Below, one piece after another: positions 1-7,760 of a stretch of DNA of 42,385 bases. Location of the stretch: positions 1-42,385 of IMG/VR virus record IMGVR_UViG_3300029998_000053; one strand, given 5' to 3'. How positions within the stretch are numbered: the first letter of the stretch is position 1; the number at the start of each line of letters is the position of its first letter. Both the position numbers and the translations under genes were made by a program. This stretch comes from a virus. The notes beneath the pieces were generated by a model. The model was not told the origin of the DNA. It made no database searches and saw nothing but the letters and a program-made list of their open reading frames with translations.

Positions 1-254
1 CATTTGAATACTACTTTTTCAGTACCTAAAATGTCACCTGACATATCATTGATCTTATATTGATGTTTCTTTTTGTCCATTAAATCAATATATTGATCAT
101 ATGTTTTAAAATAATCAACAAGAGTTTTTGTGTATTTAGGTGTTGCTAATTTTATGTTATAAAAAAATTCATCTAATTTTACATTAGGTATTTGAAACTC
201 ATATAATGGAGACCATTCTGTAAATTTTTTTATACTATTTATTTCATTTATCAT
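1..254 (-). CDS. Hypothetical protein, 3' end outside window
   Basis: An open frame starts with ATG (complement of 252-254) and reads off the left edge, giving about 84 visible codons starting MINEINSIKKFTEW. It follows the 277-510 gene in the same direction after 22 nt, so they probably share a transcript. I recognise no domain. The visible part is mixed polar and aromatic with no membrane segment or signal peptide. The start is the first ATG after the upstream stop, with an A-rich leader and no clear Shine-Dalgarno site, as for most genes here. Confidence 0.6.
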   Translation of the reverse strand, partial: MINEINSIKKFTEWSPLYEFQIPNVKLDEFFYNIKLATPKYTKTLVDYFKTYDQYIDLMDKKKHQYKINDMSGDILGTEKVVFK

Positions 255-276
255 TTTTGTGTAATTATTTTTTATA

Positions 277-510
277 TCAAAGACCTTCACCTGCATAACT
301 ATCAGCTTCATCCGCCTGTGCTTCTTCACGAAGTATCATTATATATTCTTTCTCTTTTGTTGACAATTTGTTAAACCAATTTATTATATTTAGTTTTTCT
401 TCTTTAGATAAATCAGAATTCCAGTTGAATAATCCACTGCCATTGATTGAATATTCTTCTTCCTGAGTAATATTTTCATTTGTTGTACTATATTCTCTAA
501 CATTTTTCAT
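277..510 (-). CDS. Small acidic hypothetical protein (77 aa)
   Basis: A 77-residue acidic protein. The middle (LSKEEKLNIINWFNKLSTKEKEYI) looks like two short amphipathic helices, and the C-terminus is rich in Ala, Glu and Asp, ending YAGEGL. There is no membrane segment. It sits 1 nt after the stop of the 512-1198 gene in the same direction, so the two are almost certainly co-transcribed. I cannot assign a function; a small helical adaptor or virion-associated peptide would fit equally well. Confidence 0.6.
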   Translation of the reverse strand: MKNVREYSTTNENITQEEEYSINGSGLFNWNSDLSKEEKLNIINWFNKLSTKEKEYIMILREEAQADEADSYAGEGL

Positions 511-511
511 T

Positions 512-1198
512 TTATTTATTTATTATTTTTAGGAAATCTTTGTATTGTTCATCTGATAATTTAAGTTCTCCACTAGTGTCACCTCCATTTGATGTATAAG
601 AAATATTTAACATTTTTTCATTTTTTAATAATCTAATACTAAAATCTATGTTATTTAAACTAAATCTTATAAAAAATCTATCATTCAAGTCTATTATTGG
701 AATTTTATCTAATTTCTTTAATTCATCTAGTATATTTAAAACTAATAATTTATTGAATTCTGAAGTTTTGCTTCTTATTTTTTTGATATTATTAGAAATG
801 AATACTGATTTTAAAAATTTATATAAAAAGAATCCAATTGCAAAAGATGTTATTAATCCTAATGATTCATTTTTGTAATCATAAGAATTAAACTCTTTTA
901 TGTGTGTTAGTTTTTTATTTTTATATACATCATCTTTATCTTTTGCTATTAAGTCATCTAATATATCATTTAATACGCTTCTCACTAAATTCTTATACTC
1001 AGTATCATCTGTTATTATATTAGCACCTTTGTTTTTTATATCTTCTAAAACTTCATTAAACCTTTTTGAGTTTCTGTAATATTTTTTTAATGATTGAGGA
1101 GTTGCACCTTTATTTATATAAAAATTTATAATAGGATATAATTCAGAGAATATATCTGATTTCGCTTGCTTAGTTAAGTTAGAATTTTCCATATTCAT
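512..1198 (-). CDS. Hypothetical protein with one membrane segment (228 aa)
   Basis: 228 residues. The first ~110 are charged and helical. A single hydrophobic stretch at about residues 113-134 (GLITSFAIGFFLYKFLK) is followed by a basic segment, and the last ~80 residues look like a small alpha/beta domain. That suggests a membrane-anchored protein with soluble parts on both sides. The next gene (277-510) begins 1 nt after its stop. It diverges from the cargo cassette at 1245 across 46 bp. Family unknown. A second ATG two codons in could also be the start. Confidence 0.65.
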   Translation of the reverse strand: MNMENSNLTKQAKSDIFSELYPIINFYINKGATPQSLKKYYRNSKRFNEVLEDIKNKGANIITDDTEYKNLVRSVLNDILDDLIAKDKDDVYKNKKLTHIKEFNSYDYKNESLGLITSFAIGFFLYKFLKSVFISNNIKKIRSKTSEFNKLLVLNILDELKKLDKIPIIDLNDRFFIRFSLNNIDFSIRLLKNEKMLNISYTSNGGDTSGELKLSDEQYKDFLKIINK

Positions 1199-1244
1199 AT
1201 ATATTAATATTTATTTTCTAAAAATATTTTTTATATATAATTAC

Positions 1245-1610
1245 ATGATAACTAACTTTAAACTATTTGAAGATTATGATAAAAAATTAGTTTGGAATAT
1301 ACCAGTAAAAATGCCAGATTTTTATTTGTCATTGAAAAAAATTGGAATGTCAGATAGAGTAATTAAAGATTGGTTAAGGCTTCGTCAGAATAAAGTGTTT
1401 TCAACTAAAGATACTAATACTAATTTTGAAACTATTTCATTAGTAAAAGATTCAGAACAAGAAGACTCATATACATGGTATTGGTATCCAACATCAGAAA
1501 GTGATGAATATACTATATATATGGGTAAATTAGAATGTACTCCAGAAGAAATTCATAAATACTATGATGACATTGAATTTAAAAAAAATATTACCAAATT
1601 TAATATATGA
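1245..1610 (+). CDS. Tagged small protein 1 (MITNFKLFE N-terminus, KFNI C-terminus)
   Basis: 121 residues. The N-terminus MITNFKLFE is repeated almost exactly in the next two genes, and the C-terminus (TKFNI) is shared in type. L-F-E fits the L/I-x-E rule for T4 gp21 prohead-protease sites, and a short N-terminal peptide ending there resembles the capsid-targeting sequences of T4 internal proteins. I infer a packaged cargo protein. The core has a WYWYP aromatic patch and no family I recognise. Its TGA stop overlaps the next ATG (ATGA), so translation is coupled. Confidence 0.7.
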   Translation: MITNFKLFEDYDKKLVWNIPVKMPDFYLSLKKIGMSDRVIKDWLRLRQNKVFSTKDTNTNFETISLVKDSEQEDSYTWYWYPTSESDEYTIYMGKLECTPEEIHKYYDDIEFKKNITKFNI

Positions 1611-1918
1611 TAACTAACTTTAAACTATTTGAAACAATTAATGTAGGTAAACCAGAAATTGGAGATTTTGTGATATGTAATGAAGATGATTCTACGTCTG
1701 AGGTTACGTATTTTACCTCAAATAATATAGGTAAATATATTAAGTATAATTATGACATTGAATATCATTATGCTATATATTATGAAGATACACCAAAAGA
1801 TTTAGGTGTATATTTTTCAAACGGTGAAAGAAATATGACATTAGATGAAATAAAATATTGGTCAAAAAATAAAGAAGAATTGGAATATATAATTAAAACA
1901 AATAAATTCAATTTATGA
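1607..1918 (+). CDS. Tagged small protein 2 (MITNFKLFE N-terminus, KFNL C-terminus)
   Basis: 103 residues. The first nine residues are identical to tagged protein 1 and the end (NKFNL) is nearly the same, but the core is unrelated. The core opens with a beta-rich stretch (VGKPEIGDFVIC) and then NIGKYIKYNYD, which resembles short SH3-like barrels, but this is weak. It overlaps both neighbours by 4 nt at ATGA junctions. Same inference as its neighbour: N-terminal targeting peptide cut after L-F-E, then delivered cargo. Function of the core is unknown. Confidence 0.7.
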   Translation: MITNFKLFETINVGKPEIGDFVICNEDDSTSEVTYFTSNNIGKYIKYNYDIEYHYAIYYEDTPKDLGVYFSNGERNMTLDEIKYWSKNKEELEYIIKTNKFNL

Positions 1919-2424
1919 TAATCAACTTTAAAATATTTGAAGATTATTCTGATGATGAGATTAGAAAAATTGAAGCAACATCAGAATTAATGAAAATTGT
2001 TGATGAAAAATCACGAGATACAAGAAGTATGGAGCCCGCAATAAAAATGATAAATTTATTGGATAAAGGAGCATATCCAAATATTAAATCTAAAAATGGA
2101 CAGACTCCTTTGACTTATGCTGCTACTTTATGCTATCATGACTTAATTTATAAACTTATAGAAGTTGGTGCTAATTTAGAAGCTAAAAATGATAACGGTG
2201 ATACTCCGTTGATGAGGTCAGCAATAAATAGTGACTTAGCATCAATGTTTGTATTATTATCTGCTGGATCGTCATTATATTGTAAAAATATACAAGGGCA
2301 TAAACCTTTTGATTTTTTGACTGATTATGATATTAATAGAATAGCTATTAAATATCCAGAACAATATAAAGATTATTTGAAAAAAGAAGAATTTGATAAT
2401 TCAGTTAAAAAATTTAATTTATAA
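1915..2424 (+). CDS. Tagged ankyrin-repeat protein
   Basis: 169 residues. N-terminus MIINFKIFE (I-F-E site) and C-terminus KKFNL match the two genes before it. The core has about three ankyrin repeats: the segment around NIKSKNGQTPLTYAA, then ANLEAKNDNGDTPLMRSA, then SSLYCKNIQGHKPFDF. Ankyrin repeats bind proteins, so an injected ankyrin protein could act on a host target; that is inference. It overlaps the previous gene by 4 nt. The ankyrin assignment is firm; the cargo role is not proven. Confidence 0.8.
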   Translation: MIINFKIFEDYSDDEIRKIEATSELMKIVDEKSRDTRSMEPAIKMINLLDKGAYPNIKSKNGQTPLTYAATLCYHDLIYKLIEVGANLEAKNDNGDTPLMRSAINSDLASMFVLLSAGSSLYCKNIQGHKPFDFLTDYDINRIAIKYPEQYKDYLKKEEFDNSVKKFNL

Positions 2425-2425
2425 T

Positions 2426-3094
2426 ATGAAACATGTTAAAATGTATGAAGATAATGATTTTACTATTTTATTCGAAAATGAAAACGAATTAAAAAATCTA
2501 TTGTTAAAGAATAAGTTTTTTTCTGAAGGCGATGTGTTTTCTGGTATAATAGATGTTTCATATAAACATTTCACACCAAAAATTGGATATGATAATTTTT
2601 TAGAAATTATAAAAACGAAATTTGGATTATTACCTTATTTTTGTATTCTTCTTGGTAGTTATAATGGACAAGTTTGTAATGGCGGACATATGCAATATTT
2701 TGATAATGGATATGCCAGTTCAAAATCAAGAAAAAAATATGACGGATCTGATTATGATAATGTTAATTTACATGAAAAATTACTTAGATTATTTAAATTT
2801 TTGAAAATAGAACAATGTGTACCTAAAAAATTAGGAGAAAAAGTATATTCAATAATGAAAGATTTTGATTTTGATTGTGTTGCATTTGAATGTTACAATG
2901 GAGATGACGGACAATATAATGAGAATGATAATGATAAACATGATTATTTAGAAGAATTGGACAACAGATGGTATGATGTAACTGAAGAATTTATTAATAA
3001 ATTTAATGAATATCTCAAAAAATTAACTTTAGATGGTGAAAAAATCGAAAATATGTTAGAATTATCATCCAATATTAATAAATACAATATATAA
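2426..3094 (+). CDS. DUF4375-like protein with tag-like N-terminus
   Basis: 222 residues from the ATG at 2426. A TTG start at 2393 is possible but would overlap the previous gene. The core contains NGQVCNGGHMQYFDNGYA at about residues 83-100, matching the NGG.QYF..G pattern of DUF4375 (DMP19-type) proteins; in DMP19 the fold mimics DNA. The N-terminus MKHVKMYE and C-terminus NKYNI are degenerate versions of the neighbouring tags. Transcription ends at the hairpin at 3093-3125. The family call is moderately sure; the role is unknown. Confidence 0.65.
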   Translation: MKHVKMYEDNDFTILFENENELKNLLLKNKFFSEGDVFSGIIDVSYKHFTPKIGYDNFLEIIKTKFGLLPYFCILLGSYNGQVCNGGHMQYFDNGYASSKSRKKYDGSDYDNVNLHEKLLRLFKFLKIEQCVPKKLGEKVYSIMKDFDFDCVAFECYNGDDGQYNENDNDKHDYLEELDNRWYDVTEEFINKFNEYLKKLTLDGEKIENMLELSSNINKYNI

Positions 3095-3125
3095 AAAAGA
3101 GATGAATATTATTCATCTCTTTTTT
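3093..3125. terminator. Bidirectional terminator
   Basis: Perfect 15-bp inverted repeat (AAAAAAGAGATGAAT with its complement, 3-nt loop) between convergent genes 2426-3094 and 3109-3450, with U runs on both strands. The stop codon of the minus-strand gene lies inside it. Confidence 0.85.
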
Positions 3126-3450
3126 TATCAGAATGTTCCTTAAACTTATCTAAATGTTTCAATTCTTTTTCTTTATTTATTTCTCTCTCATCTCTCTTTT
3201 GTTTAGCTTTAATATTAGAAAATTTGATGTTAGATTCATCTTCTAAACCTACCATACCTTTTAGTTTATCTAAAATTATGTGATTACTTTTTCTGAAAGT
3301 ATACTCTAATTTTTTTAGCAACAACTTAATATCATCTTCAGATAAATTTTCATTGTTTTTAATCTTATTGACTAACTCATTACCTGATTTTTTAAAAGAA
3401 TATTCCAATTTTTTGAGTAATAATTCATACTCGTCACTTTGTAATTTCAT
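3109..3450 (-). CDS. Charged helical protein with internal duplication (113 aa)
   Basis: 113 residues, strongly charged. The segment LLLKKLEYSFKKS near the N-terminus recurs as LLLKKLEYTFRKS about 35 residues later, so the protein contains a duplicated helical unit. The C-terminal third is a Lys/Glu-rich, probably coiled-coil, stretch. No family recognised. A TATAAATA box lies 10 nt upstream of the ATG (minus strand, 3461-3468), suggesting its own late-type promoter. Transcription ends in the shared hairpin. Confidence 0.7.
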   Translation of the reverse strand: MKLQSDEYELLLKKLEYSFKKSGNELVNKIKNNENLSEDDIKLLLKKLEYTFRKSNHIILDKLKGMVGLEDESNIKFSNIKAKQKRDEREINKEKELKHLDKFKEHSDKKRDE

Positions 3451-3460
3451 AATAATTTTT

Positions 3461-3468
3461 TATTTATA
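3461..3468 (-). promoter_or_regulatory. TATAAATA box, T4-late-like promoter
   Basis: The minus strand reads TATAAATA, the T4 late-promoter consensus, exactly 10 nt upstream of the ATG at 3450. The same box-to-ATG spacing of 10-11 nt recurs at 23435, 32181 and 38769. Confidence 0.5.
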
Positions 3469-3550
3469 TATTAATTTATAAAGATAATAATAATTTATAT
3501 ATTGGCAAAATTAATGTAAACATATTATATTTTTTTATATATAATATTGG

Positions 3551-3557
3551 AAGGAGG
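3551..3557 (+). promoter_or_regulatory. Strong Shine-Dalgarno site for 3567 gene
   Basis: AAGGAGG lies 9 nt before the ATG at 3567. Such a canonical site is rare in this window, where most starts have only an A-rich leader. It fixes the start at 3567 rather than the out-of-frame ATG at 3559. Confidence 0.6.
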
Positions 3558-3566
3558 CATGTTTAT

Positions 3567-4649
3567 ATGTATAATAATAAGAAATTTATAGAAAAAGCAA
3601 TTTTAATACATCATGATTTATATGATTACTCATTAATTAACTATAAGTCATCAACAGAAAAAATTAAAATCGTTTGTAAAAAACATGGTATTTTTGAACA
3701 ATCACCTGTTAAACATTTAATTGGACATGGTTGTCCAATTTGTGGCGGTAGTAAAAAGAAAAATATAATTGATTTTATTGAGGAATCAAAAAAAACACAT
3801 GATGATTTATATGATTACTCATTGAGTGAATATAAAAATGCTAAAACTCCAGTTAAAATAATATGTCATAAACATGGAGTTTTTGAACAAACACCTTATT
3901 CTCATATTGCTGGATCAAAATGTCCGAAATGCTATTTTGAGTCTAAATTAAAAACTACTACACAATTTATTGATGAATCAAATAAAATTCATAATTATTT
4001 GTATGATTATTCAAATACTAATTACATAAAAAATAATATTCCTGTAGAAATAATATGTAAAATACATGGCTCATTTTTTCAACAACCATCAGTTCATTTA
4101 AATAATGGAAATTGCCCAACGTGTGCAGATGAGAGTAAAAAATTAACAAGATGTCAATTCATGTTAAATTCTATTCGAATTCATGGTGATTTGTATGATT
4201 ATTCAAAATCTGTATATATTAACAACTACACTAAAGTAGAAATAATATGTAAAAAACATGGATCTTTCTTTCAATGTCCAAATTTTCATATGTTAGGTCA
4301 AGGATGTCCTAGTTGTAAAAATAGTTTAATGGAAAATTATATTTCAAAAATATTAGATAATTTAAATATTAGATATGAAAGACAAAAAACATTTGAACTG
4401 TGTAAGAATATAAATAAATTACCTTTTGATTTTTACTTACCAGATCATAATATTTGTATAGAATATAATGGTAAACAACACTATGAACCAATTGATTATT
4501 TTGGTGGTTCTGAAACATTAAAATATATTCAAAATAATGATAGTATAAAGAAAAAATTTTGTGATAGTAATAATATTAAATATTTTGAAATATCATATAA
4601 TGAAAAAAATATAGATGATTTAATAAAAAAAGAATTGAATATAAAATAA
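3567..4649 (+). CDS. Homing-type endonuclease with four DUF723-like repeats
   Basis: 360 residues. Four repeats of about 55-60 residues, each with LYDYS, then V.IICK.HG.F.Q.P..H and CP.C, fill residues ~1-245; this matches the DUF723 type found in phage endonucleases, and the CP.C/CK.H pattern suggests one zinc knuckle per repeat. The C-terminal ~100 residues carry FDFYLPDHNICIEYNGKQHY, a PD-(D/E)XK/VSR-like nuclease core. I infer DNA binding by the repeats and cutting by the C-terminus. It is followed after 5 nt by another endonuclease, in an island upstream of the polymerase fragment. It has an unusually good Shine-Dalgarno site. Confidence 0.75.
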   Translation: MYNNKKFIEKAILIHHDLYDYSLINYKSSTEKIKIVCKKHGIFEQSPVKHLIGHGCPICGGSKKKNIIDFIEESKKTHDDLYDYSLSEYKNAKTPVKIICHKHGVFEQTPYSHIAGSKCPKCYFESKLKTTTQFIDESNKIHNYLYDYSNTNYIKNNIPVEIICKIHGSFFQQPSVHLNNGNCPTCADESKKLTRCQFMLNSIRIHGDLYDYSKSVYINNYTKVEIICKKHGSFFQCPNFHMLGQGCPSCKNSLMENYISKILDNLNIRYERQKTFELCKNINKLPFDFYLPDHNICIEYNGKQHYEPIDYFGGSETLKYIQNNDSIKKKFCDSNNIKYFEISYNEKNIDDLIKKELNIK

Positions 4650-4654
4650 TAAAT

Positions 4655-6181
4655 ATGATAAAAGAAGAAACTGTTGATGTTCATATGTCTTATAGAAATA
4701 TAACTCGTTATAAAGAATTAGGATATCAGACAAAATTACACGAAACTATTCAAGTTAAAGTTATAGATTTAGCACCTGTATCTCATCAAAAAATAACTGC
4801 TATTTGTGATAATTGTGGAGCAGAAAAAGTAATAGCATATCATAAATATTTAGAGAATGAAAAAAGATGTGGATATTATGGCTGTAAAAGATGCTCAAAT
4901 AATAAAAGAGAAATAACAAGTTTAGAAAGATTCGGAGTTACTAATTATGCTAAAACAGATGAATGTAAAGAAAAAACATCTAAAAATAATATGATAAAAT
5001 ATGGTGTCAAAACTACTCTTTTAGAAAAAAATACAATGAAAAAAATAAAAGATACTGTGTTTGAAAGATATGGAGTAGATGAGATATTGTCGTCTAAAGA
5101 TGTTATTGAGAAAGGTAAAAAAACTAATATTGAGAAATATGGATTTGATCATTATGCTAAATCATTATTTTTTTATGATAATACATATAAAAGATGGAAA
5201 TCTGATGTTATTTATAAATTAAATAGATATAATATTACTGATTATATTTTGAAAGATGATAGAACAATAGATATTAAGTGTGATTGCGGATTAGATCATT
5301 ACTTTAATACTACATCAAAAATATTATATCAACGAAAAGAAATACAACACAATATATTATGTACAGTATGTAATTCTGTTATAAGTCAAAAACAATCAGG
5401 TAAAGAAATACAAATATTAAATTTCATAAAAGAAAATTATAATGGAGTAATATTAGAGAATGATAAAACAATAGTTTCAGAGTTAGATATTTATTTACCT
5501 GAATTAAAATTAGCTATTGAATTTAATGGATTATATTGGCATAGTGATATTTATAAAGAACATAATTATCACTTAAATAAGACGGAAAATTGTGAAAAAA
5601 AAGGAATACAACTAATTCATATTTGGGAAGATGAGTGGATTTATAAACAAGATATAGTTAAATCTATGATATTAAATAAATTAGGAAAAACATATAATAA
5701 AATTTATGCTAGAAAAACAGAAATTAAAGAAATATTTGATACCAAATTAATTAGAGAATTTCTTGATAATAATCACATTCAAGGATTTGTTGGATCAAAA
5801 GTTAAAATTGGACTTTTTTATGAAAATGAATTGATGAGTTTAATGACATTAGGTAATCGTAGAGTTTCAATGGGTAAAAAAACAACAACTGAAGGAGAAT
5901 ATGAACTGTTACGGTTCTGTAATAAATTAAATACAAATATTATAGGTGGAGCTAGTAAATTATTTAATTATTTTATTAAAAATTATAATATAAATGAAAT
6001 AATCTCATATGCTGATAGAAGTCATAGTAAAGGTAAATTGTATGAAACATTAGGATTTGAATATTTAGGGAAAACTGTTCCTAATTATAGTTATTATGAT
6101 TCAAAATGTAATAAATATAATAGGTTTAATTTTAGAAAGGATGTTTTGATTGAAAAAGGTTATGATAAAAATAAAACATAA
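4655..6181 (+). CDS. EDxHD/VSR-like homing endonuclease, C-terminus cut by a stop codon
   Basis: 508 residues. The N-terminal half (~20-170) has a CDNCG/GCKRC zinc-binding pattern and repeated KYGV.NY units typical of phage endonuclease DNA-binding regions. Residues ~275-325 contain LDIYLPEL, IEFNGLYWHSD and IHIWEDEW, the VSR-like core of the EDxHD family (type member I-Bth0305I). Residues ~350-500 are a conserved domain (HIQGFVGS, ELLRFCN, NIIGGASKLF). The frame stops at TAA (6179-6181) but continues open to 6265 with HEIMIE and VYNSGNLKYLY, matching the normal C-terminus of its relative at 15001 (YRIYDAGKIKF). This looks like a single G-to-T nonsense change, losing ~27 residues. Activity uncertain. 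Confidence 0.8.
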   Translation: MIKEETVDVHMSYRNITRYKELGYQTKLHETIQVKVIDLAPVSHQKITAICDNCGAEKVIAYHKYLENEKRCGYYGCKRCSNNKREITSLERFGVTNYAKTDECKEKTSKNNMIKYGVKTTLLEKNTMKKIKDTVFERYGVDEILSSKDVIEKGKKTNIEKYGFDHYAKSLFFYDNTYKRWKSDVIYKLNRYNITDYILKDDRTIDIKCDCGLDHYFNTTSKILYQRKEIQHNILCTVCNSVISQKQSGKEIQILNFIKENYNGVILENDKTIVSELDIYLPELKLAIEFNGLYWHSDIYKEHNYHLNKTENCEKKGIQLIHIWEDEWIYKQDIVKSMILNKLGKTYNKIYARKTEIKEIFDTKLIREFLDNNHIQGFVGSKVKIGLFYENELMSLMTLGNRRVSMGKKTTTEGEYELLRFCNKLNTNIIGGASKLFNYFIKNYNINEIISYADRSHSKGKLYETLGFEYLGKTVPNYSYYDSKCNKYNRFNFRKDVLIEKGYDKNKT

Positions 6182-6265
6182 CATGAGATTATGATAGAAC
6201 TTAATTATATGTGTGTTTATAATTCTGGAAATTTAAAATATTTATATAAACCAATTAAAAAATAA
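6182..6265 (+). pseudogene. In-frame C-terminal remnant of the 4655 endonuclease
   Basis: 27 codons directly after the TAA at 6179-6181, in the same frame, ending in TAA at 6263-6265. HEIMIELNY followed by VYNSGNLKYLYK aligns with the C-terminus of the intact relative at 15001-16587. It is either a recent truncation or a readthrough extension. Confidence 0.65.
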
Positions 6266-6293
6266 ACCATACAATAAGAAACTAATAATTTAT

Positions 6294-7655
6294 ATGACAG
6301 CGCAGGAAAAAAGAGATAAAATTACAGATTTAAAAAAGAAAATAGATCAAACAAAAGCAGATTATGATAGAGCGAAAGCAATGCAATTAGCTCTGAAATT
6401 GGTAATTAATGGAACATATGGTGCGTTCGCACATCCAAAATTTGTATTATCAAATTCACATATTGCAAATGCAATAACTGCTCAAGGACGTGATGTTATA
6501 AATTATATGCTAAAAAAAATAGAGACTTATTTCTATAAAGAATGGCATTTAGATGTTAAAACTCATCAACTTCTTGGACTTGAATATATTGCTGAAAAAG
6601 AAGGTAGTTTTTATCTATTAGATAGAAATGGTGAAAATATTCATTATAAATATGAATCTGTTGATGAATTATTAGAAAAATTGAATTATTATCGTAGTAA
6701 TTTAATTGAAGATAAAAAAGAATTGAATGGCTATAATATTTTGTATAGTAGATTTATTCATGATTTTTCTAATGTGACACCAATACCAAAAGATGTTCCA
6801 ATTACAATTTATGGAGATACAGATTCATTGTATATTTCTTTCGCTCCTATGGTTAAATCATCTGGTTATAATGGAGATGAATTAGATTTCATTCTTCATA
6901 TGGATAGAGTTTTTATTGAGAAGTTATATAATGGTTGGTTAGAAGAATATGCAGAAAAATATGGTGTTAAGAATATTCACAACTTTGAATTAGAAACAAT
7001 TAATAGATCAGCATTACATATACAAAAGAAACATTATATAAATAACGTTGCTTGGGAAGATGGATTATTTTATGAAAGTATGAGTTATTTTTATCCAAAA
7101 GGAGTTGAAATTGTTAAATCATCTACTCCTCCATTTGTCAGAGAAAATATTTATGAGTTTTTGAGATATATTTTCTCGAATCCTAATAATTTGAACATTA
7201 GAAAAATATTACTAATTGTGAAAGATTTGAAAAAACAATTTATGATGGCTAATATTGAGGATATTAGTATGACATCAAGTTGTACAAATTATCCAATTAA
7301 AGTTATTGATGATGTGACAGATGTTCTTTGTGTCAAAGGTGCTCACTTTGCAGTCAAAGCTGCAGCTTTACACAATTACTTATTAAATAAGAACTCTGAG
7401 TATAAAACAAAGTATGATAATATTAGAGGTGGACGTGTAAAATATTTTTATTGTAATCATACTAAGAATGGCGTGTTCGCTTATCAAAGAGGACTGTATC
7501 CATATGAAATTTGTGAAAAAGAAGGAGTTAAAATAGATTATGATGAACAATTCGATGTGACAATGCTTCATATTGTGAATAGATTCCTTGAACCTATTGG
7601 ATTACCTACAATAAATAAAAGATTATCTGTTTTAAATTCAATATTTCAATTTTAG
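6294..7655 (+). CDS. 43: Family B DNA polymerase, C-terminal fragment (split gp43)
   Basis: 453 residues from a T4 gp43-type replicative polymerase. It starts in the fingers helix just before motif B (KLVINGTYG, residues 35-43), then motif C (DTDS, 175-178), the KKHY motif (245-248) and the thumb. It ends SIFQF, resembling the clamp-binding tail of RB69 gp43 (LFDMFDF), so the TAG stop is natural. The exonuclease domain and motif A are absent, and no other frame in the window encodes them; upstream lie two endonucleases and then unrelated genes. I infer a split polymerase whose N-terminal half is encoded elsewhere and pairs in trans. No intein-like C-segment precedes residue 1. Split gene 43 is known in some T4-like Aeromonas phages. 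Confidence 0.9.
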   Translation: MTAQEKRDKITDLKKKIDQTKADYDRAKAMQLALKLVINGTYGAFAHPKFVLSNSHIANAITAQGRDVINYMLKKIETYFYKEWHLDVKTHQLLGLEYIAEKEGSFYLLDRNGENIHYKYESVDELLEKLNYYRSNLIEDKKELNGYNILYSRFIHDFSNVTPIPKDVPITIYGDTDSLYISFAPMVKSSGYNGDELDFILHMDRVFIEKLYNGWLEEYAEKYGVKNIHNFELETINRSALHIQKKHYINNVAWEDGLFYESMSYFYPKGVEIVKSSTPPFVRENIYEFLRYIFSNPNNLNIRKILLIVKDLKKQFMMANIEDISMTSSCTNYPIKVIDDVTDVLCVKGAHFAVKAAALHNYLLNKNSEYKTKYDNIRGGRVKYFYCNHTKNGVFAYQRGLYPYEICEKEGVKIDYDEQFDVTMLHIVNRFLEPIGLPTINKRLSVLNSIFQF

Positions 7656-7760
7656 TATATTAATAAGACTGAATCTGAAATAATGTCAGAAAGAAAAATA
7701 TTCAGAATATATGATTCTGGAAGTTTAAAAATAAAATTAACAAATGTTAAAACTAAGTAA
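7656..7760 (+). pseudogene. Remnant C-terminus of a homing endonuclease
   Basis: Directly after the polymerase TAG, and in the same frame, 34 codons encode NKTESEIMSER and FRIYDSGSLKIK. They match the C-terminal segment of the endonucleases at 4655 (HEIMIE, VYNSGNLKY) and 15001 (YRIYDAGKIKF). There is no start codon of its own worth naming. This is the scar of an endonuclease once joined to the polymerase 3' end. Its last bases overlap the next endonuclease start at 7744. Confidence 0.7.

Noticed and set aside
6182-6293. Group I intron or split-intein segment before the polymerase fragment
   Set aside because: The interval is explained by the endonuclease C-terminal remnant. I see no intein C-terminal HN-Cys/Ser motif and no intron core within 112 bp, and the polymerase fragment has its own ATG.
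7653-7655. Recoded TAG (as in some crAss-like phages) extending the polymerase
   Set aside because: The residues before the TAG match a clamp-binding polymerase C-terminus, and the sequence after it is an endonuclease tail. The decayed gene at 10020 also has a TAA, which recoding would not explain.
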